A stretch of DNA of 64,000 nt from an uncultured Pelagibacteraceae bacterium (GCA_902556505.1 CACDWM010000003.1:1-64000), one strand, 5' to 3'; shown: positions 33,536-42,846, counted from the stretch's first letter. Notes: generated by a model from the letters alone, not told the origin. Numbers and translations are program-made.

Positions 33536-35494
33536 TTATTTTTTTATTAATTTTTTAGTGATATTTTTAATGTTTGTACTCTCTAGTCCAAAATATTGAT
33601 AAATATCTTTGTAGGGCGCACTTTTGCCAAATTCATCAATTCCAAAAGGAATTCCGTTATCACCTATATATTTTTTCCAACAATCACTTGATCCAGCTTC
33701 AATCGATATTTTAAATTTAGTTTCTTTTAAAATTTTATTTTTATAAGTTTTTGATTGTAACTCGAAAAGATCCATACAAGGCATTGATATCACTTTGGAA
33801 TATATTTTATCTTTGGCCAATTTATGGCTAACCTCAATTGCTAGATTAACTTCAGATCCACTTGCTAATATTGTTAGATTAATTTTTTTATTTGTTCTTA
33901 AAACCTCGTAAGCGCCATATGAGCATAAGTTTTTGTTTGAGTATGTTTTCCTTACTGGATTTAGATTTTGTCTTGTCAAAGATAGCACACTAGGTGTTTT
34001 TGAGCTTTTTAATGCGTGCTCCCAACATTCGATAGTTTCAATTCTGTCTGCAGGCCTAAATACATTTAAGTTAGGTATAGCACGTAAGCCTGAAAGCTGT
34101 TCTATAGGTTGATGAGTAGGGCCATCTTCTCCAAGACCAATAGAATCATGAGTCATTATATATATGACTCTTTTTTTCATTAATGCAGATAATCTAATCG
34201 AAGGTTTGCAATAATCAGAAAATATCAAAAAAGTTCCTCCATAAGGAATTAGATTGCTGTGAAGTGCAATACCATTCATGACCCCACTCATTGCATGTTC
34301 TCTCACTCCGTAGTGAATGTAGTCACCAGTAAAATCTCCAGGTTTAATTATTTTATGATTTTTAGTTTTTGTATTATTTGATCCCGCTAAATCAGCAGAG
34401 CCACCAATTAAATTATTTTTTTCTTTTGTTAATGCACTCAATGTCATTTCTGAACATTTTCTAGTGGCTAAACTTTTTAGCTCCTTTATTGCATTTTCTT
34501 TTTCTTTCTTAAGTGCTGTGGTAAACTTATTTTTTAAAACTTGATTAAATTTTATTTTTTTTCTTTTTAATATTTTGTTCCATTTTTTTTCTAAAATTTC
34601 ACCTCTTTGGCCAATTTTTCTCCAATCTTTTAAAATTTTATTTGGGATATCAAAAGGTTTACTTTTCCAATTTAAGACTTTTCTTACAAGCTTGATTTCA
34701 TCTACTCCCAATGGACTTCCATGGGATGATGCTTTTCCTGATTTATTTGGTGAACCATATCCAATCTTTGTTTTACAAGAAATCACAGTAGGTTTTTTAG
34801 CTTTTTGAACTTTTTTTAGTGCTTTAAAAATTTCTTTTTCATTATGACCGTTGATAGAAATATAATCCCAACCATATCCTTCAAATCTTTTTTTAAAATT
34901 ATCTGAAACTGCGAGATTTGTTGGACCATCAATTGAAATTGAATTGTTATCAAATAGCATAACTAAATTTTTAAGCTTTAAATGTCCCGCTAAACTCATC
35001 GCTTCATGACTTATTCCTTCCATTAAGCATCCATCTCCAGCTAAAACATAAGTTTTGTGATTAATTAAATCTTTACCTAATTTATTTTTTAAAATTTCTT
35101 CAGCTATTGCAAAACCAACTGCATTAGATATACCTTGTCCAAGAGGACCTGTTGTAGTTTCAATACCTGTTTTCGGATGATATTCAGGATGTCCAGCACA
35201 AATAGAATTAAGCTGCCTAAATTTTTTAATATTATTAATTGATATACTTTTATATCCAGTTAAGTAAAGCAAAGAATATAAAAGCATAGAACCATGACCA
35301 GCAGACAAAACAAATCTATCTCTATTTAACCAATCTGGATTCTTTGGATTGAACCTTAAAAAATATTTGAATAATACCGTTGCAACATCTGCCATACCCA
35401 TTGGCATTCCTGGGTGACCTGAATTTGCTTTTTGAACAGCATCAATTGATAAAAATCTGATGCAATTAGCTAAATCATTGTGTAGTTTGCTCAA
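33536..35494 (-). CDS. tkt: transketolase
   Basis: Thiamine-diphosphate enzyme that transfers two-carbon units between sugar phosphates. Length 652. SGHPGMPMGMADVATVLF (near residue 26), the TPP motif GDGCLMEGISHEAMSLAGH (about 150-168) ending in LFDNNSISIDG, FIFSDY with REHAMSGVMNG (active-site Glu), and THDSIGLGEDGPTHQP are all matched. It heads the minus-strand series tkt-gap-pgk-fba-thiE-efp-suhB; spacing is very tight throughout. Together with transaldolase at 26544 it makes the non-oxidative pentose phosphate pathway. Confidence 0.97.
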   Translation of the reverse strand: MSKLHNDLANCIRFLSIDAVQKANSGHPGMPMGMADVATVLFKYFLRFNPKNPDWLNRDRFVLSAGHGSMLLYSLLYLTGYKSISINNIKKFRQLNSICAGHPEYHPKTGIETTTGPLGQGISNAVGFAIAEEILKNKLGKDLINHKTYVLAGDGCLMEGISHEAMSLAGHLKLKNLVMLFDNNSISIDGPTNLAVSDNFKKRFEGYGWDYISINGHNEKEIFKALKKVQKAKKPTVISCKTKIGYGSPNKSGKASSHGSPLGVDEIKLVRKVLNWKSKPFDIPNKILKDWRKIGQRGEILEKKWNKILKRKKIKFNQVLKNKFTTALKKEKENAIKELKSLATRKCSEMTLSALTKEKNNLIGGSADLAGSNNTKTKNHKIIKPGDFTGDYIHYGVREHAMSGVMNGIALHSNLIPYGGTFLIFSDYCKPSIRLSALMKKRVIYIMTHDSIGLGEDGPTHQPIEQLSGLRAIPNLNVFRPADRIETIECWEHALKSSKTPSVLSLTRQNLNPVRKTYSNKNLCSYGAYEVLRTNKKINLTILASGSEVNLAIEVSHKLAKDKIYSKVISMPCMDLFELQSKTYKNKILKETKFKISIEAGSSDCWKKYIGDNGIPFGIDEFGKSAPYKDIYQYFGLESTNIKNITKKLIKK

Positions 35495-35547
35495 AATTAT
35501 CCTGACTAGACTAAGAAGAATCTATTTAATAATATAAACATATATAT
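35495..35547. promoter_or_regulatory. divergent intergenic region tkt/DUF4164
   Basis: Only 53 bases separate divergent transcription units (the minus-strand central-carbon block and the plus-strand zapA block), so both promoters should be here. TATTTAATAAT around 35523-35533 could serve as a -10 in either orientation. No clear operator seen. Confidence 0.35.
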
Positions 35548-35871
35548 ATGAATTCTATAAACGAAAAAGAAAAAAAATTAAATATTGCATTAGAGGAATT
35601 AAAAAATTTAGATCTAACAAATCCTGAATTACAAAAAAATATCGAAAATTTAAGCACAAAACAAAATCAATTAGAAATTGAAAAAACACAGATTGAAGAA
35701 AAATATAAAACGTTACTTGAGGAACATGAAAATCTATCAAAAAAACTTGAGGATTTAAAAAACAAAGAAAAGTTGGAAGAAAGAAAACAAATTGAATTTT
35801 CTGAAAAAATTGACGAACTTAATCAAGAAACTGACATACTATTGGATGAAATAGATAAATGGCAAATGTAA
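35548..35871 (+). CDS. coiled-coil protein, DUF4164-like
   Basis: A 107-residue, almost entirely heptad-patterned coiled coil rich in Glu, Lys and Leu, without membrane segments. In alphaproteobacteria a short coiled-coil protein of the DUF4164 family regularly precedes zapA, and that position is kept here, with a 13-base overlap. The function is unknown; the context suggests a helper of ZapA or of Z-ring assembly. Coiled-coil composition alone would not allow a confident family assignment. Confidence 0.7.
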   Translation: MNSINEKEKKLNIALEELKNLDLTNPELQKNIENLSTKQNQLEIEKTQIEEKYKTLLEEHENLSKKLEDLKNKEKLEERKQIEFSEKIDELNQETDILLDEIDKWQM

Positions 35872-36305
35872 GTATAAAATTTAATAATAAAGAGTTTTTG
35901 CTCGCTTGTGAAGATGGACAAGAGGAGCACTTAGAAGAATTGTTAATTCAGATTAACAAAAAGTTTAATAATTTAAAAAATGATTTGGGAAATCTAGGTG
36001 AAAATAAATTATTATTAATTACAGCTGTAAAAATAATGGATGAATATTACGAAACTAAGAAAAAAGTAGATCAAAAAAAAGAAGAATTAAATGATCTATC
36101 AAAAAAATTTAAAGAACTTAAATCTCTAATTTACGATTATAGGGACACAAAAGAATTTGAAATTGAAAAGCTAAATCTAGATCATGAAAATTTAAAACAA
36201 GAAATTGACGATAATCAAAAAAAATACGAAAATTTAATTGATGAAGCTGCTGATCAAATATCAAATTTTGTAAAAAAAGCAAAATTAGAAAACATTTCAA
36301 AGTAG
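35859..36305 (+). CDS. zapA: cell division protein ZapA
   Basis: Promotes bundling of FtsZ filaments at mid-cell. The N-terminal globular part has VSIKFNNKEFLLACEDGQEEHLEELL (ZapA signature, residues 4-29), followed by NKLLLITAVKIMDEYYETKKK leading into the long C-terminal coiled coil that mediates tetramers. At 148 residues it is longer than enteric ZapA (109), with an extended coiled coil as often found in alphaproteobacteria. It precedes the 5-formyl-THF cyclo-ligase gene by 4 bases. Confidence 0.87.
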   Translation: MANVSIKFNNKEFLLACEDGQEEHLEELLIQINKKFNNLKNDLGNLGENKLLLITAVKIMDEYYETKKKVDQKKEELNDLSKKFKELKSLIYDYRDTKEFEIEKLNLDHENLKQEIDDNQKKYENLIDEAADQISNFVKKAKLENISK

Positions 36306-36309
36306 GTCT

Positions 36310-36855
36310 GTGAGTAAATCTAAGCTGAGAAGTAAAATTTTAAATCTTAGACAAAAAAATTCGATTAAAAAACTTAGTCTCAATCCTGACAGAATTTATC
36401 GATTTTTAAAAAAAAATAAAATTAATTTCAAAAATGTAGGAGGGTATTACCCTTGTAATCATGAAATTGATGATTTGAATATGCTTTATTTTTTAAGAAA
36501 CAAAAAGGTAAATGTTTCATTACCAATAATTAGAGAAAATAACCAAATGGATTTTTTTAAATGGACAAATAAAGATCCTTTAAAAATTAATAAGTATGGA
36601 ATTGCTGAGCCAACTTTAGGAAAGAAAATTTACCCAGATATAATATTTGTTCCTTTAGTAGCTTATGACGATGATTTGAATAGATTAGGCTATGGTGGAG
36701 GATTTTATGATCGTTATTTAGAAAAAGTATCTAAAATTAAAAAAGTATTTAAAATTGGATTAGGATTTTCATACCAAGAGGTAAAAAAAATACCTATCAG
36801 CAAGTATGATAAGAAACTTGATTTAATAATAAACGAGAAAAAAATTATACAATGA
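36310..36855 (+). CDS. 5-formyltetrahydrofolate cyclo-ligase
   Basis: ATP-dependent conversion of 5-formyl-THF to 5,10-methenyl-THF, which recycles an inhibitory folate. NVGGYYPCNHEIDD (near residue 41), VSLPIIRENNQMDFFKW, and LNRLGYGGGFYDRYL (ATP-binding glycine loop near 123-137) are the family motifs. Length 181. The start is GTG at 36310. The usual alphaproteobacterial order zapA-6S RNA-cyclo-ligase is here reduced to a 4-base gap, so no 6S RNA gene fits between. It overlaps the next gene by ATGA. Confidence 0.92.
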   Translation: MSKSKLRSKILNLRQKNSIKKLSLNPDRIYRFLKKNKINFKNVGGYYPCNHEIDDLNMLYFLRNKKVNVSLPIIRENNQMDFFKWTNKDPLKINKYGIAEPTLGKKIYPDIIFVPLVAYDDDLNRLGYGGGFYDRYLEKVSKIKKVFKIGLGFSYQEVKKIPISKYDKKLDLIINEKKIIQ

Positions 36856-37655
36856 GAATTTTATTTTTAGGAGATGTTGTTGGAATCTCAGGATGTTCTA
36901 AATTAACCAGTAATTTATTAAATGAAATTGATAAAAACAAAATCGATTTTGTAATAGTAAACGGTGAAAATGCAGCAGTTCAAGGTGTAGGGCTAACTAA
37001 AGAAATATGTAAGGATTTTTTTAATTGTGGAGTTGATGTTATCACAACCGGCAATCATGTTTGGGATCAAAAAGAAATTATGGAATTTATTGATAAAGAA
37101 GAAAGATTATTAAGACCTAAAAATTTATTTGAACCTGCACCAGGAAAAGGTTTTCAGATTTATAAAACAGAGAATGATATAAAAATTGGAGTTCTTAATT
37201 TGATGGGCAACGTTTTTATGAAAAAGTGTGAAGATGTTTTTGAAGCTTCTCAAAAATTTTTAAAAGAAAATGAAATGAAAAAGGATTTTGATTTACTTGT
37301 AGTTGATTTCCATGGTGAAATTACTAGTGAAAAAAATGCTATAGGACATCTATTTGATGGAAAGGCAACTCTCGTGGTTGGAACCCATACTCATATTCCA
37401 ACAAATGATGCCAGAATACTTAATAATGGCACTGGATATCAAACCGATGCAGGTATGTGTGGGGATTATGATTCAGTGATTGGAATGAATAAAGAAAATT
37501 CCTTGAATAGATTTTTAAAAAAGAATTCAGTGAAACACTTTCCCGCTACTGGAGATGCTACTTTGTGTGGTGTTATAGTAGATTGTGATATAAAAACAGG
37601 TTTAGCAATAGACATCAAAAGCTATGTATATGGAGATCAACTAAAAAATATTTAA
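36852..37655 (+). CDS. YmdB-like metallophosphoesterase
   Basis: Member of the TIGR00282/YmdB family of binuclear-metal phosphoesterases (Bacillus YmdB acts on cyclic nucleotides). Metal ligands are in place: LFLGDVVG (residues 4-11), VNGENAAVQGVGL (about 37-49), TTGNHVWDQ, VVDFHGE and VVGTHTHIPTND. Length 267 matches the family. It overlaps the cyclo-ligase by four bases and precedes yebC by 5. The natural substrate in this organism is unknown. Confidence 0.9.
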   Translation: MRILFLGDVVGISGCSKLTSNLLNEIDKNKIDFVIVNGENAAVQGVGLTKEICKDFFNCGVDVITTGNHVWDQKEIMEFIDKEERLLRPKNLFEPAPGKGFQIYKTENDIKIGVLNLMGNVFMKKCEDVFEASQKFLKENEMKKDFDLLVVDFHGEITSEKNAIGHLFDGKATLVVGTHTHIPTNDARILNNGTGYQTDAGMCGDYDSVIGMNKENSLNRFLKKNSVKHFPATGDATLCGVIVDCDIKTGLAIDIKSYVYGDQLKNI

Positions 37656-37660
37656 AGATC

Positions 37661-38386
37661 ATGGCAGGACATTCACATTGGGCAGGAATAAAACATAAAA
37701 AAGGTAAGGCTGATAAGCAAAGATCAAAGATATTTTCAAAATTATCTAAAGAGATTACTGTTGCGGCAAAACTTGGTGACAAAGATCCAGCGATGAACCC
37801 CAGATTAAGATCTGCAGTACAGGCAGCTAGATCTGCAAATATGCCTAAAGATAATATTGAAAGAGCAATAGATAAATCTTCTGCAGCTACAGGAGCAAAT
37901 TTTGAAAATTTAAGATATGAGGGTTTTGGACCAGAAAAGATTGCTGTTATAGTTGAAACTTTAACAGACAATAAAAATAGGACTGCATCAAATATTAGAA
38001 CTATTTTTCAAAAAAGTGGTGGGAGCTTAGGAACTCAAGGTTCAGCATCTCATAATTTTCAACAATTAGGTATAATTAAAATTGATAAAAAAGAGATATC
38101 CGATGAAAAAATTTTAGATTTAGCGATTGAGTCGGGAGCTGATGAATGTTTGTCGTATGATGATTATCATGAGGTACAGTGTCAAATGAGCGAAATATAT
38201 AACGTAAAAAAAAATCTTGAGAAAATTATTTTGAATTTTATTTCTACAGAAATTGAATGGCTCCCGTTAAATAGTGTTGAAGTAAATAAAGATAATAAAG
38301 ATAGTATTTTAGATTTTTTAGAAACTCTTGAGGAAGATGACGATGTTCAGAACGTTTATTCTAACGTTAATTTAGGTGGTACTTAA
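37661..38386 (+). CDS. yebC: YebC/PmpR family protein
   Basis: The YebC family was long annotated as transcriptional regulators; recent work in other bacteria ties some members to relief of ribosome stalling. AGHSHWAGIKHKKGKADKQR (residues 2-21) is the near-invariant start, MNPRLRSAVQAARSANMPKDN and GFGPEKIAVIVETLTDNKNR complete the signature. Length 241. It overlaps by one base the ruvC-like gene, keeping the common yebC-ruvC linkage. Confidence 0.95.
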   Translation: MAGHSHWAGIKHKKGKADKQRSKIFSKLSKEITVAAKLGDKDPAMNPRLRSAVQAARSANMPKDNIERAIDKSSAATGANFENLRYEGFGPEKIAVIVETLTDNKNRTASNIRTIFQKSGGSLGTQGSASHNFQQLGIIKIDKKEISDEKILDLAIESGADECLSYDDYHEVQCQMSEIYNVKKNLEKIILNFISTEIEWLPLNSVEVNKDNKDSILDFLETLEEDDDVQNVYSNVNLGGT

Positions 38387-38880
38387 TGATGATTATTGGA
38401 ATTGATCCAGGTATCTCAGGTTCAATCTGTTTTTTTCAGGACGGTATAATAAAGGACGTAATTGAAATGCCAACCATGACAGATGGCAAGAAGAATAAGC
38501 GACAAGTAAATGGTGCTCAAATATTTAATGAAATTAGTGAAAGGATAAACAAATTTGATAAAAAAAATATAAAGGTTGTAATTGAACAAGTTTCTGCAAT
38601 GCCTGGCCAAGGCGTTACTAGTATGTTTAATTTTGGTCAATCTTTTGGTATTTTAAAGGGTATATGTAGTGCAATGTATCTACCTGTTTATTATGTTAGA
38701 CCTGCTAAGTGGAAAAAATATTTTAATCTTATTAATTCAGAAAAAGATGCGAGTAGAACAAGAGCTATTGAAATTTTTCCATATTTTTCATCACAATTGT
38801 CAAAAAAGAAAGATAATAACAAGGCAGATGCTATTCTAATTGCCAGTTTTTTCTACGAAACTTATCAAAAAGAAGAATAA
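38386..38880 (+). CDS. ruvC: RuvC-like Holliday junction resolvase, phage-type
   Basis: RNase H-fold endonuclease of 164 residues. Acidic catalytic residues are visible: IGIDPGISGSICF (Asp7), VVIEQVSAMPGQGVTSMFNFG (Glu67) and NKADAILIASFF (Asp148). The MPGQGVTSMFNFGQSFG stretch is more like RuvC-type nucleases of phages than the E. coli enzyme. It follows yebC by a one-base overlap, the usual ruvC slot, but ruvA and ruvB, which normally follow, are not here; tolQ comes next. It may resolve recombination junctions with RuvAB encoded elsewhere, or work without them. Confidence 0.83.
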   Translation: MMIIGIDPGISGSICFFQDGIIKDVIEMPTMTDGKKNKRQVNGAQIFNEISERINKFDKKNIKVVIEQVSAMPGQGVTSMFNFGQSFGILKGICSAMYLPVYYVRPAKWKKYFNLINSEKDASRTRAIEIFPYFSSQLSKKKDNNKADAILIASFFYETYQKEE

Positions 38881-38903
38881 TCAATTTAAATTAATAGACA
38901 AAA

Positions 38904-38927
38904 TCATGACACATTTAAGTGTGATGA
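38904..38927. promoter_or_regulatory. inverted repeat upstream of tolQ
   Basis: TCATGACAC (38904-38912) and GTGTGATGA (38919-38927) form an inverted repeat with one mismatch around a 6-base ATTTAA centre, ending 6 bases before the tolQ ATG. It could be an operator or an mRNA hairpin near the ribosome binding site of the tol operon. Confidence 0.4.
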
Positions 38928-38933
38928 GTAAGC

Positions 38934-39608
38934 ATGGAAGCAGATATAGCGGCAAAAGCAGTTGAATTAGGAACAAATACTGATTTTTCATTATTTAATT
39001 TATTTTTTAGAGCTGACATAATTGTTAAGTCTGTAATGATTATATTAATATTGTGCTCAATATATTCTTGGGCTGTAATTATTGAAAAGTTTCGTTTATT
39101 TAAAAAAATAACTAAATCCTCAGAAGAATTTGAAGAAAAGTTTTGGAATTCTAAATCTGCTGAAACTTTTTACAATAGTTTACCTAGTAAACTTGAAGAT
39201 CCAATGTCACTTGTGTTTCAAGATGCGATGGAAGGATTACTTAAAAAAAAATCAAGAACTAACATTAGTGAAAGAATGAGTGCATCTCTAGAGTCAGGAA
39301 TTGAAAAACAAATGACAAAAATTGAAAAAGGTTTTACTTTTTTAGCAACAGTAGGATCAACAGCACCATTTATTGGATTGTTTGGAACTGTTTGGGGAAT
39401 TATGAATTCTTTTCAATCTATAGCTATTTCAAGAAACACAAGTCTAGCGATTGTTGCGCCTGGAATAGCCGAAGCTTTATTTGCAACTGCACTTGGTCTA
39501 TTGGCTGCAATACCAGCAGTAGTGGCATACAATAAATTCAATAATGATGCTAAAAAATATTCAGAAAAATTAGAAAATTTTTCAAAAAGATTTTTAACAA
39601 TTATTTAG
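38934..39608 (+). CDS. tolQ: Tol-Pal system proton channel subunit TolQ
   Basis: MotA/TolQ/ExbB-family inner-membrane protein that, with TolR, uses the proton gradient to energise the Tol-Pal system during cell division. Three spans: near residues 30-50, 138-160 and 175-200. TVGSTAPFIGLFGTVWGIMNSF (about 140-161) and APGIAEALFATALGLLAAIPAVVAYN are the conserved proton-channel helices. Length 224. It starts the tolQRAB-pal-cpoB operon and abuts tolR with no gap. Confidence 0.96.
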   Translation: MEADIAAKAVELGTNTDFSLFNLFFRADIIVKSVMIILILCSIYSWAVIIEKFRLFKKITKSSEEFEEKFWNSKSAETFYNSLPSKLEDPMSLVFQDAMEGLLKKKSRTNISERMSASLESGIEKQMTKIEKGFTFLATVGSTAPFIGLFGTVWGIMNSFQSIAISRNTSLAIVAPGIAEALFATALGLLAAIPAVVAYNKFNNDAKKYSEKLENFSKRFLTII

Positions 39609-40025
39609 ATGGCATTTAAATTAAATCGTTCTTCTAAAGAACCAATGAGTGAAATAAATGTTACCCCTTTCGTAGATGTAATGCTTGTATTGTTAATAAT
39701 ATTTATGGTTACAGCGCCATTGTTAACTGTTGGCGTTCAAGTTGATTTACCAGAAAGTTCAGCAGACTCTTTGCCAGAGGAGGCAGAACCTCTAACACTT
39801 TCAATCAATGCAAAAGGTGAAATTTTTATTCAAGAAGCAAAAGTTGAATATGATAATATTATTGCAAAGGTTTTAGCGGTTTCAAAAAATAGAACTGATA
39901 CCAGAATTTATGTTAGAGGCGATAAAACTATAAATTATGGAAGAGTTTTAGAAATAATGGGATTACTATCAGGATCTGGTTTTACTAAAGTAGCATTGAT
40001 TTCAGAACCGTATAAACAAAGGTAA
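39609..40025 (+). CDS. tolR: Tol-Pal system protein TolR
   Basis: ExbD/TolR-family protein of 138 residues with one transmembrane helix (about residues 20-42). The motif MSEINVTPFVDVMLVLLIIFMV contains the proton-accepting Asp (in FVDVML) that faces the TolQ channel. The C-terminal periplasmic domain (from LPESSADSLP on) binds peptidoglycan in other bacteria. Directly downstream of tolQ and 5 bases before tolA. Confidence 0.96.
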   Translation: MAFKLNRSSKEPMSEINVTPFVDVMLVLLIIFMVTAPLLTVGVQVDLPESSADSLPEEAEPLTLSINAKGEIFIQEAKVEYDNIIAKVLAVSKNRTDTRIYVRGDKTINYGRVLEIMGLLSGSGFTKVALISEPYKQR

Positions 40026-40030
40026 TTAAA

Positions 40031-40894
40031 GTGAATAGAAGTTTAATTATTTCTTCTGTTTTACATGCTTTGTTAATTTTCATTACAGCTATGAGCTTAC
40101 CTTTTTTGGCAAAGAAACCACTTGATATTCCACCAATCGTATCGGTTGAGTTAATTCAAATAGCAGAAAAAACTAATATTCCATTTGCACCTAAAGCTAA
40201 AAAGATAATTGAAAAAGTTAAAGAGAAAGAAAAAAAACTTGTTTCAGAACAAGCTCCACCAAAAAAAGTAAAAAAAACGAAAACAAAAACTGTTCTGGCT
40301 CCTGATCAAAATAATAAAAAAATAGAGAATGAAACACCTGAGGCAATTCCACTTCCAGATAAAACTTTAAAAAAGGTTGAAACAAAAGAGGAAAAAAAAC
40401 AAAATCCTGAAAAAGTAGATGATGAAGTTAAACAAGTATCAGAATTTGAAAAAAAAGATTTGTTTGATCCAAATAATATTGCTGCTTTAATTGATAAATC
40501 AAAAGAAGAGAGTGCAGAAGTTTTAAAAACAAATGATGACATTACTCAAGATCAAGAAAGAAATGTAGAAAACACAGGTCTTACACTTAGCGAAGAGGAT
40601 GCTCTTAAGGCCCAAATATTTGGGTGCTGGAGTATTCCATTGGGATTACCATACAATGAAAATTTATTGGTAAGAATAAAGTTAAAATTAAAACCTGATG
40701 GAACAGTATCAAAAACAGAAATTTTGGACCATGCAAGAATGAATAAACCAGGCCAAGGATTTTACAAGGTTTTAGCAGAAAGTGCTTTGAGAGCTGTCAA
40801 GTTATGCCAACCATTAAGAGTTCCAACAACTGGATATGAAAGATGGAAAGAATTACAATTAAATTTTGATGCAAGAGAGATGCTAGAAGGGTAG
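40031..40894 (+). CDS. tolA: Tol-Pal system protein TolA
   Basis: Links the TolQR motor to TolB/Pal at the outer membrane. The product has an N-terminal membrane anchor (about residues 5-26), a long Lys/Glu/Pro-rich central region of low complexity (about 50-185), and a C-terminal globular domain beginning IFGCWSIPLGLPYNENLLV with RAVKLCQPLRVP, whose two Cys may pair as in other TolA domain III. The start is GTG at 40031. Length 287, with order and spacing within the tol operon supporting the call. Confidence 0.9.
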   Translation: MNRSLIISSVLHALLIFITAMSLPFLAKKPLDIPPIVSVELIQIAEKTNIPFAPKAKKIIEKVKEKEKKLVSEQAPPKKVKKTKTKTVLAPDQNNKKIENETPEAIPLPDKTLKKVETKEEKKQNPEKVDDEVKQVSEFEKKDLFDPNNIAALIDKSKEESAEVLKTNDDITQDQERNVENTGLTLSEEDALKAQIFGCWSIPLGLPYNENLLVRIKLKLKPDGTVSKTEILDHARMNKPGQGFYKVLAESALRAVKLCQPLRVPTTGYERWKELQLNFDAREMLEG

Positions 40895-40903
40895 TATATT
40901 TAA

Positions 40904-42244
40904 ATGACAAAAAAAATTTTAATATTATTATTTATATTAATACCTATCAAAGCAAATGCTTTAATTGAAGTTGATATAACTAGGGGAAATTTAAATCCAC
41001 TTCCATTAGCAGTTTCTCCTCTATCAATTGATGAAGAATCTAGAAAAGGTTTTGAAAAAATACTTAAAAAGGAAAATATTGGCTCCGAGATATCAAATAT
41101 CGTTGAGAATAATTTGAGAACCTCGGGATTATTTAATCCTCTAGACAAAAAGGCTTTTTTACAAGCTCCTGATATTGCAAATTTAAAACCAAGATTTGAA
41201 GATTGGAATTTAATTAAAGCTCAAGCACTTATTACTGGCAAAGTAAATTATGTTGACGATAAATTAAGAGTTGAGTTTCGATTATGGGACGTTTTAGCTG
41301 CTAAAGAAATGATGGCTTTAGCTTTTACCACAGTCCCTAATAATTGGAGGAGAGTAGGGCATATTATTTCTGATAAAGTTTACGAAAGGCTGACAGGAGA
41401 AAAAGGTTATTTTGATACAAGAATAATTTATGTTTCAGAAGAAGGACCAAAAACACAAAGAATAAAAAAATTAGCAATCATGGATCAAGACGGAGCTAAT
41501 AATAAATTTTTGACATTAGGGAATGAGTTAGTTTTAACACCTCGATTTAATCCAGCAAGCCAAATGGTAACTTATTTGTCTTACTTTAAAAATATGCCAA
41601 GGGTTTATTTATTAGATATAGAAACTGGAACACAAGAAGTGGTTGGGGATTTTCCTGGAATGACATTTGCACCACGCTTTTCACCTGATGGTAAAAAAAT
41701 AATTATGAGTTTTGCTAAAGATGGAAAGTCAGATATTTACACTATGGATTTAGAAAACAGAATTGTTGAAAAAATTACTAATCATCCATCAATTGATACT
41801 TCACCATCTTACTCTCCTGATGGTAAATATATTACATTTAATTCTGATAGAAGTGGTTATCAGCAAATTTATGTAATGAAGAATGATGGAAGTGATGTAA
41901 AAAGAATTTCTTTTGGTAACGGTTTGTATGGAACACCTGTATGGTCTCCTAGAGGAGATTTAATTGCATTTACAAAATTACATAAAGGTAAATTTTATAT
42001 AGGTGTTATGAGGACTGATGGTAGTGGTGAAAGATTGTTGACTGAAAATTATTATCAAGAGGCGCCATCTTGGTCTCCAAATGGAAGGGTATTAATATTT
42101 TATAGAGAGACAAAAACTAACTCCAAAGGAGAAGGTTTTTCTGCAAAATTGTGGTCTATAGATTTAACTGGTTATAATGAACGGCAAATAAAGACACCAA
42201 CAGATGCTTCAGACCCATCATGGTCATCTTTATTAAGTAATTAA
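40904..42244 (+). CDS. tolB: Tol-Pal system periplasmic protein TolB
   Basis: Periplasmic beta-propeller protein that binds Pal. A signal peptide (residues 1-19, cleaved after KANA) is followed by the N-terminal alpha/beta domain (INI... to about 170), then repeated WD40-like PD40 blades: [37 protein letters not shown] in part, [13 protein letters not shown] and [12 protein letters not shown]. Length 446 is normal. Ninety-odd bases separate it from the pal start. Confidence 0.96.
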   Translation: MTKKILILLFILIPIKANALIEVDITRGNLNPLPLAVSPLSIDEESRKGFEKILKKENIGSEISNIVENNLRTSGLFNPLDKKAFLQAPDIANLKPRFEDWNLIKAQALITGKVNYVDDKLRVEFRLWDVLAAKEMMALAFTTVPNNWRRVGHIISDKVYERLTGEKGYFDTRIIYVSEEGPKTQRIKKLAIMDQDGANNKFLTLGNELVLTPRFNPASQMVTYLSYFKNMPRVYLLDIETGTQEVVGDFPGMTFAPRFSPDGKKIIMSFAKDGKSDIYTMDLENRIVEKITNHPSIDTSPSYSPDGKYITFNSDRSGYQQIYVMKNDGSDVKRISFGNGLYGTPVWSPRGDLIAFTKLHKGKFYIGVMRTDGSGERLLTENYYQEAPSWSPNGRVLIFYRETKTNSKGEGFSAKLWSIDLTGYNERQIKTPTDASDPSWSSLLSN

Positions 42245-42341
42245 AGATTAATTTTTGTTAATTTCTTGATTTTTAGACTTGAAACCTCTATTTAGTTGTG
42301 AAAAAGTTAAGAAATTGAAATTAGCAGCAAGGAGCAATTTA

Positions 42342-42833
42342 ATGAGATTAAACAAAATTTTGAAAAACACACTTTTAGTATTAACAGCTTGCTTAGTGCT
42401 ATCTGCATGTGCAACTAAAAAAGAAGTGGCAACAGACATTCAAGGTCAAATGCAAGGTGATGTTTACACAGGAACAGACACAGTTGAATATTTAGCTGAT
42501 GGAGTTCCAGACAGAGTTTTCTTTGCAACAAATGAGTCGATATTAACAACTGCATCAAGAGAAACTTTAAGAGCTCAAGCAGCTTGGTTAAGAAAGAATC
42601 CAAGCATAAATGTAGTTCTTGAAGGTCATGCTGACGAAAGAGGAACAAGAGAATATAACTTGGCTCTTGGTGAAAGAAGAGCAAATGCAGCTAAAGATTA
42701 TTTAATGACTTATGGAATATCTTCTGACAGAATTACAGTATTAAGTTATGGAAAAGAGAGACCAGTTGACTCTGGTTCAAACCCATTAGCTTGGTCAAAA
42801 AACAGAAGATCAGTAACTGTTAAAGCAAATTAA
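42342..42833 (+). CDS. pal: peptidoglycan-associated lipoprotein
   Basis: Outer-membrane lipoprotein that binds peptidoglycan and TolB. The lipobox LSAC (residues 20-23) gives lipidated Cys23. The OmpA-like C-terminal domain has VFFATNESILT, LEGHADERGTREYNLALGERRA and RITVLSYGKERPV, with the diaminopimelate-binding Asp and Arg. I chose the ATG at 42342 because it lies 7 bases after AAGGAG (42329-42334) and gives a proper lipoprotein signal; the frame stays open to a TTG at 42279. Length 163. Confidence 0.95.
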   Translation: MRLNKILKNTLLVLTACLVLSACATKKEVATDIQGQMQGDVYTGTDTVEYLADGVPDRVFFATNESILTTASRETLRAQAAWLRKNPSINVVLEGHADERGTREYNLALGERRANAAKDYLMTYGISSDRITVLSYGKERPVDSGSNPLAWSKNRRSVTVKAN

Positions 42834-42846
42834 TTATTTAAAATTT

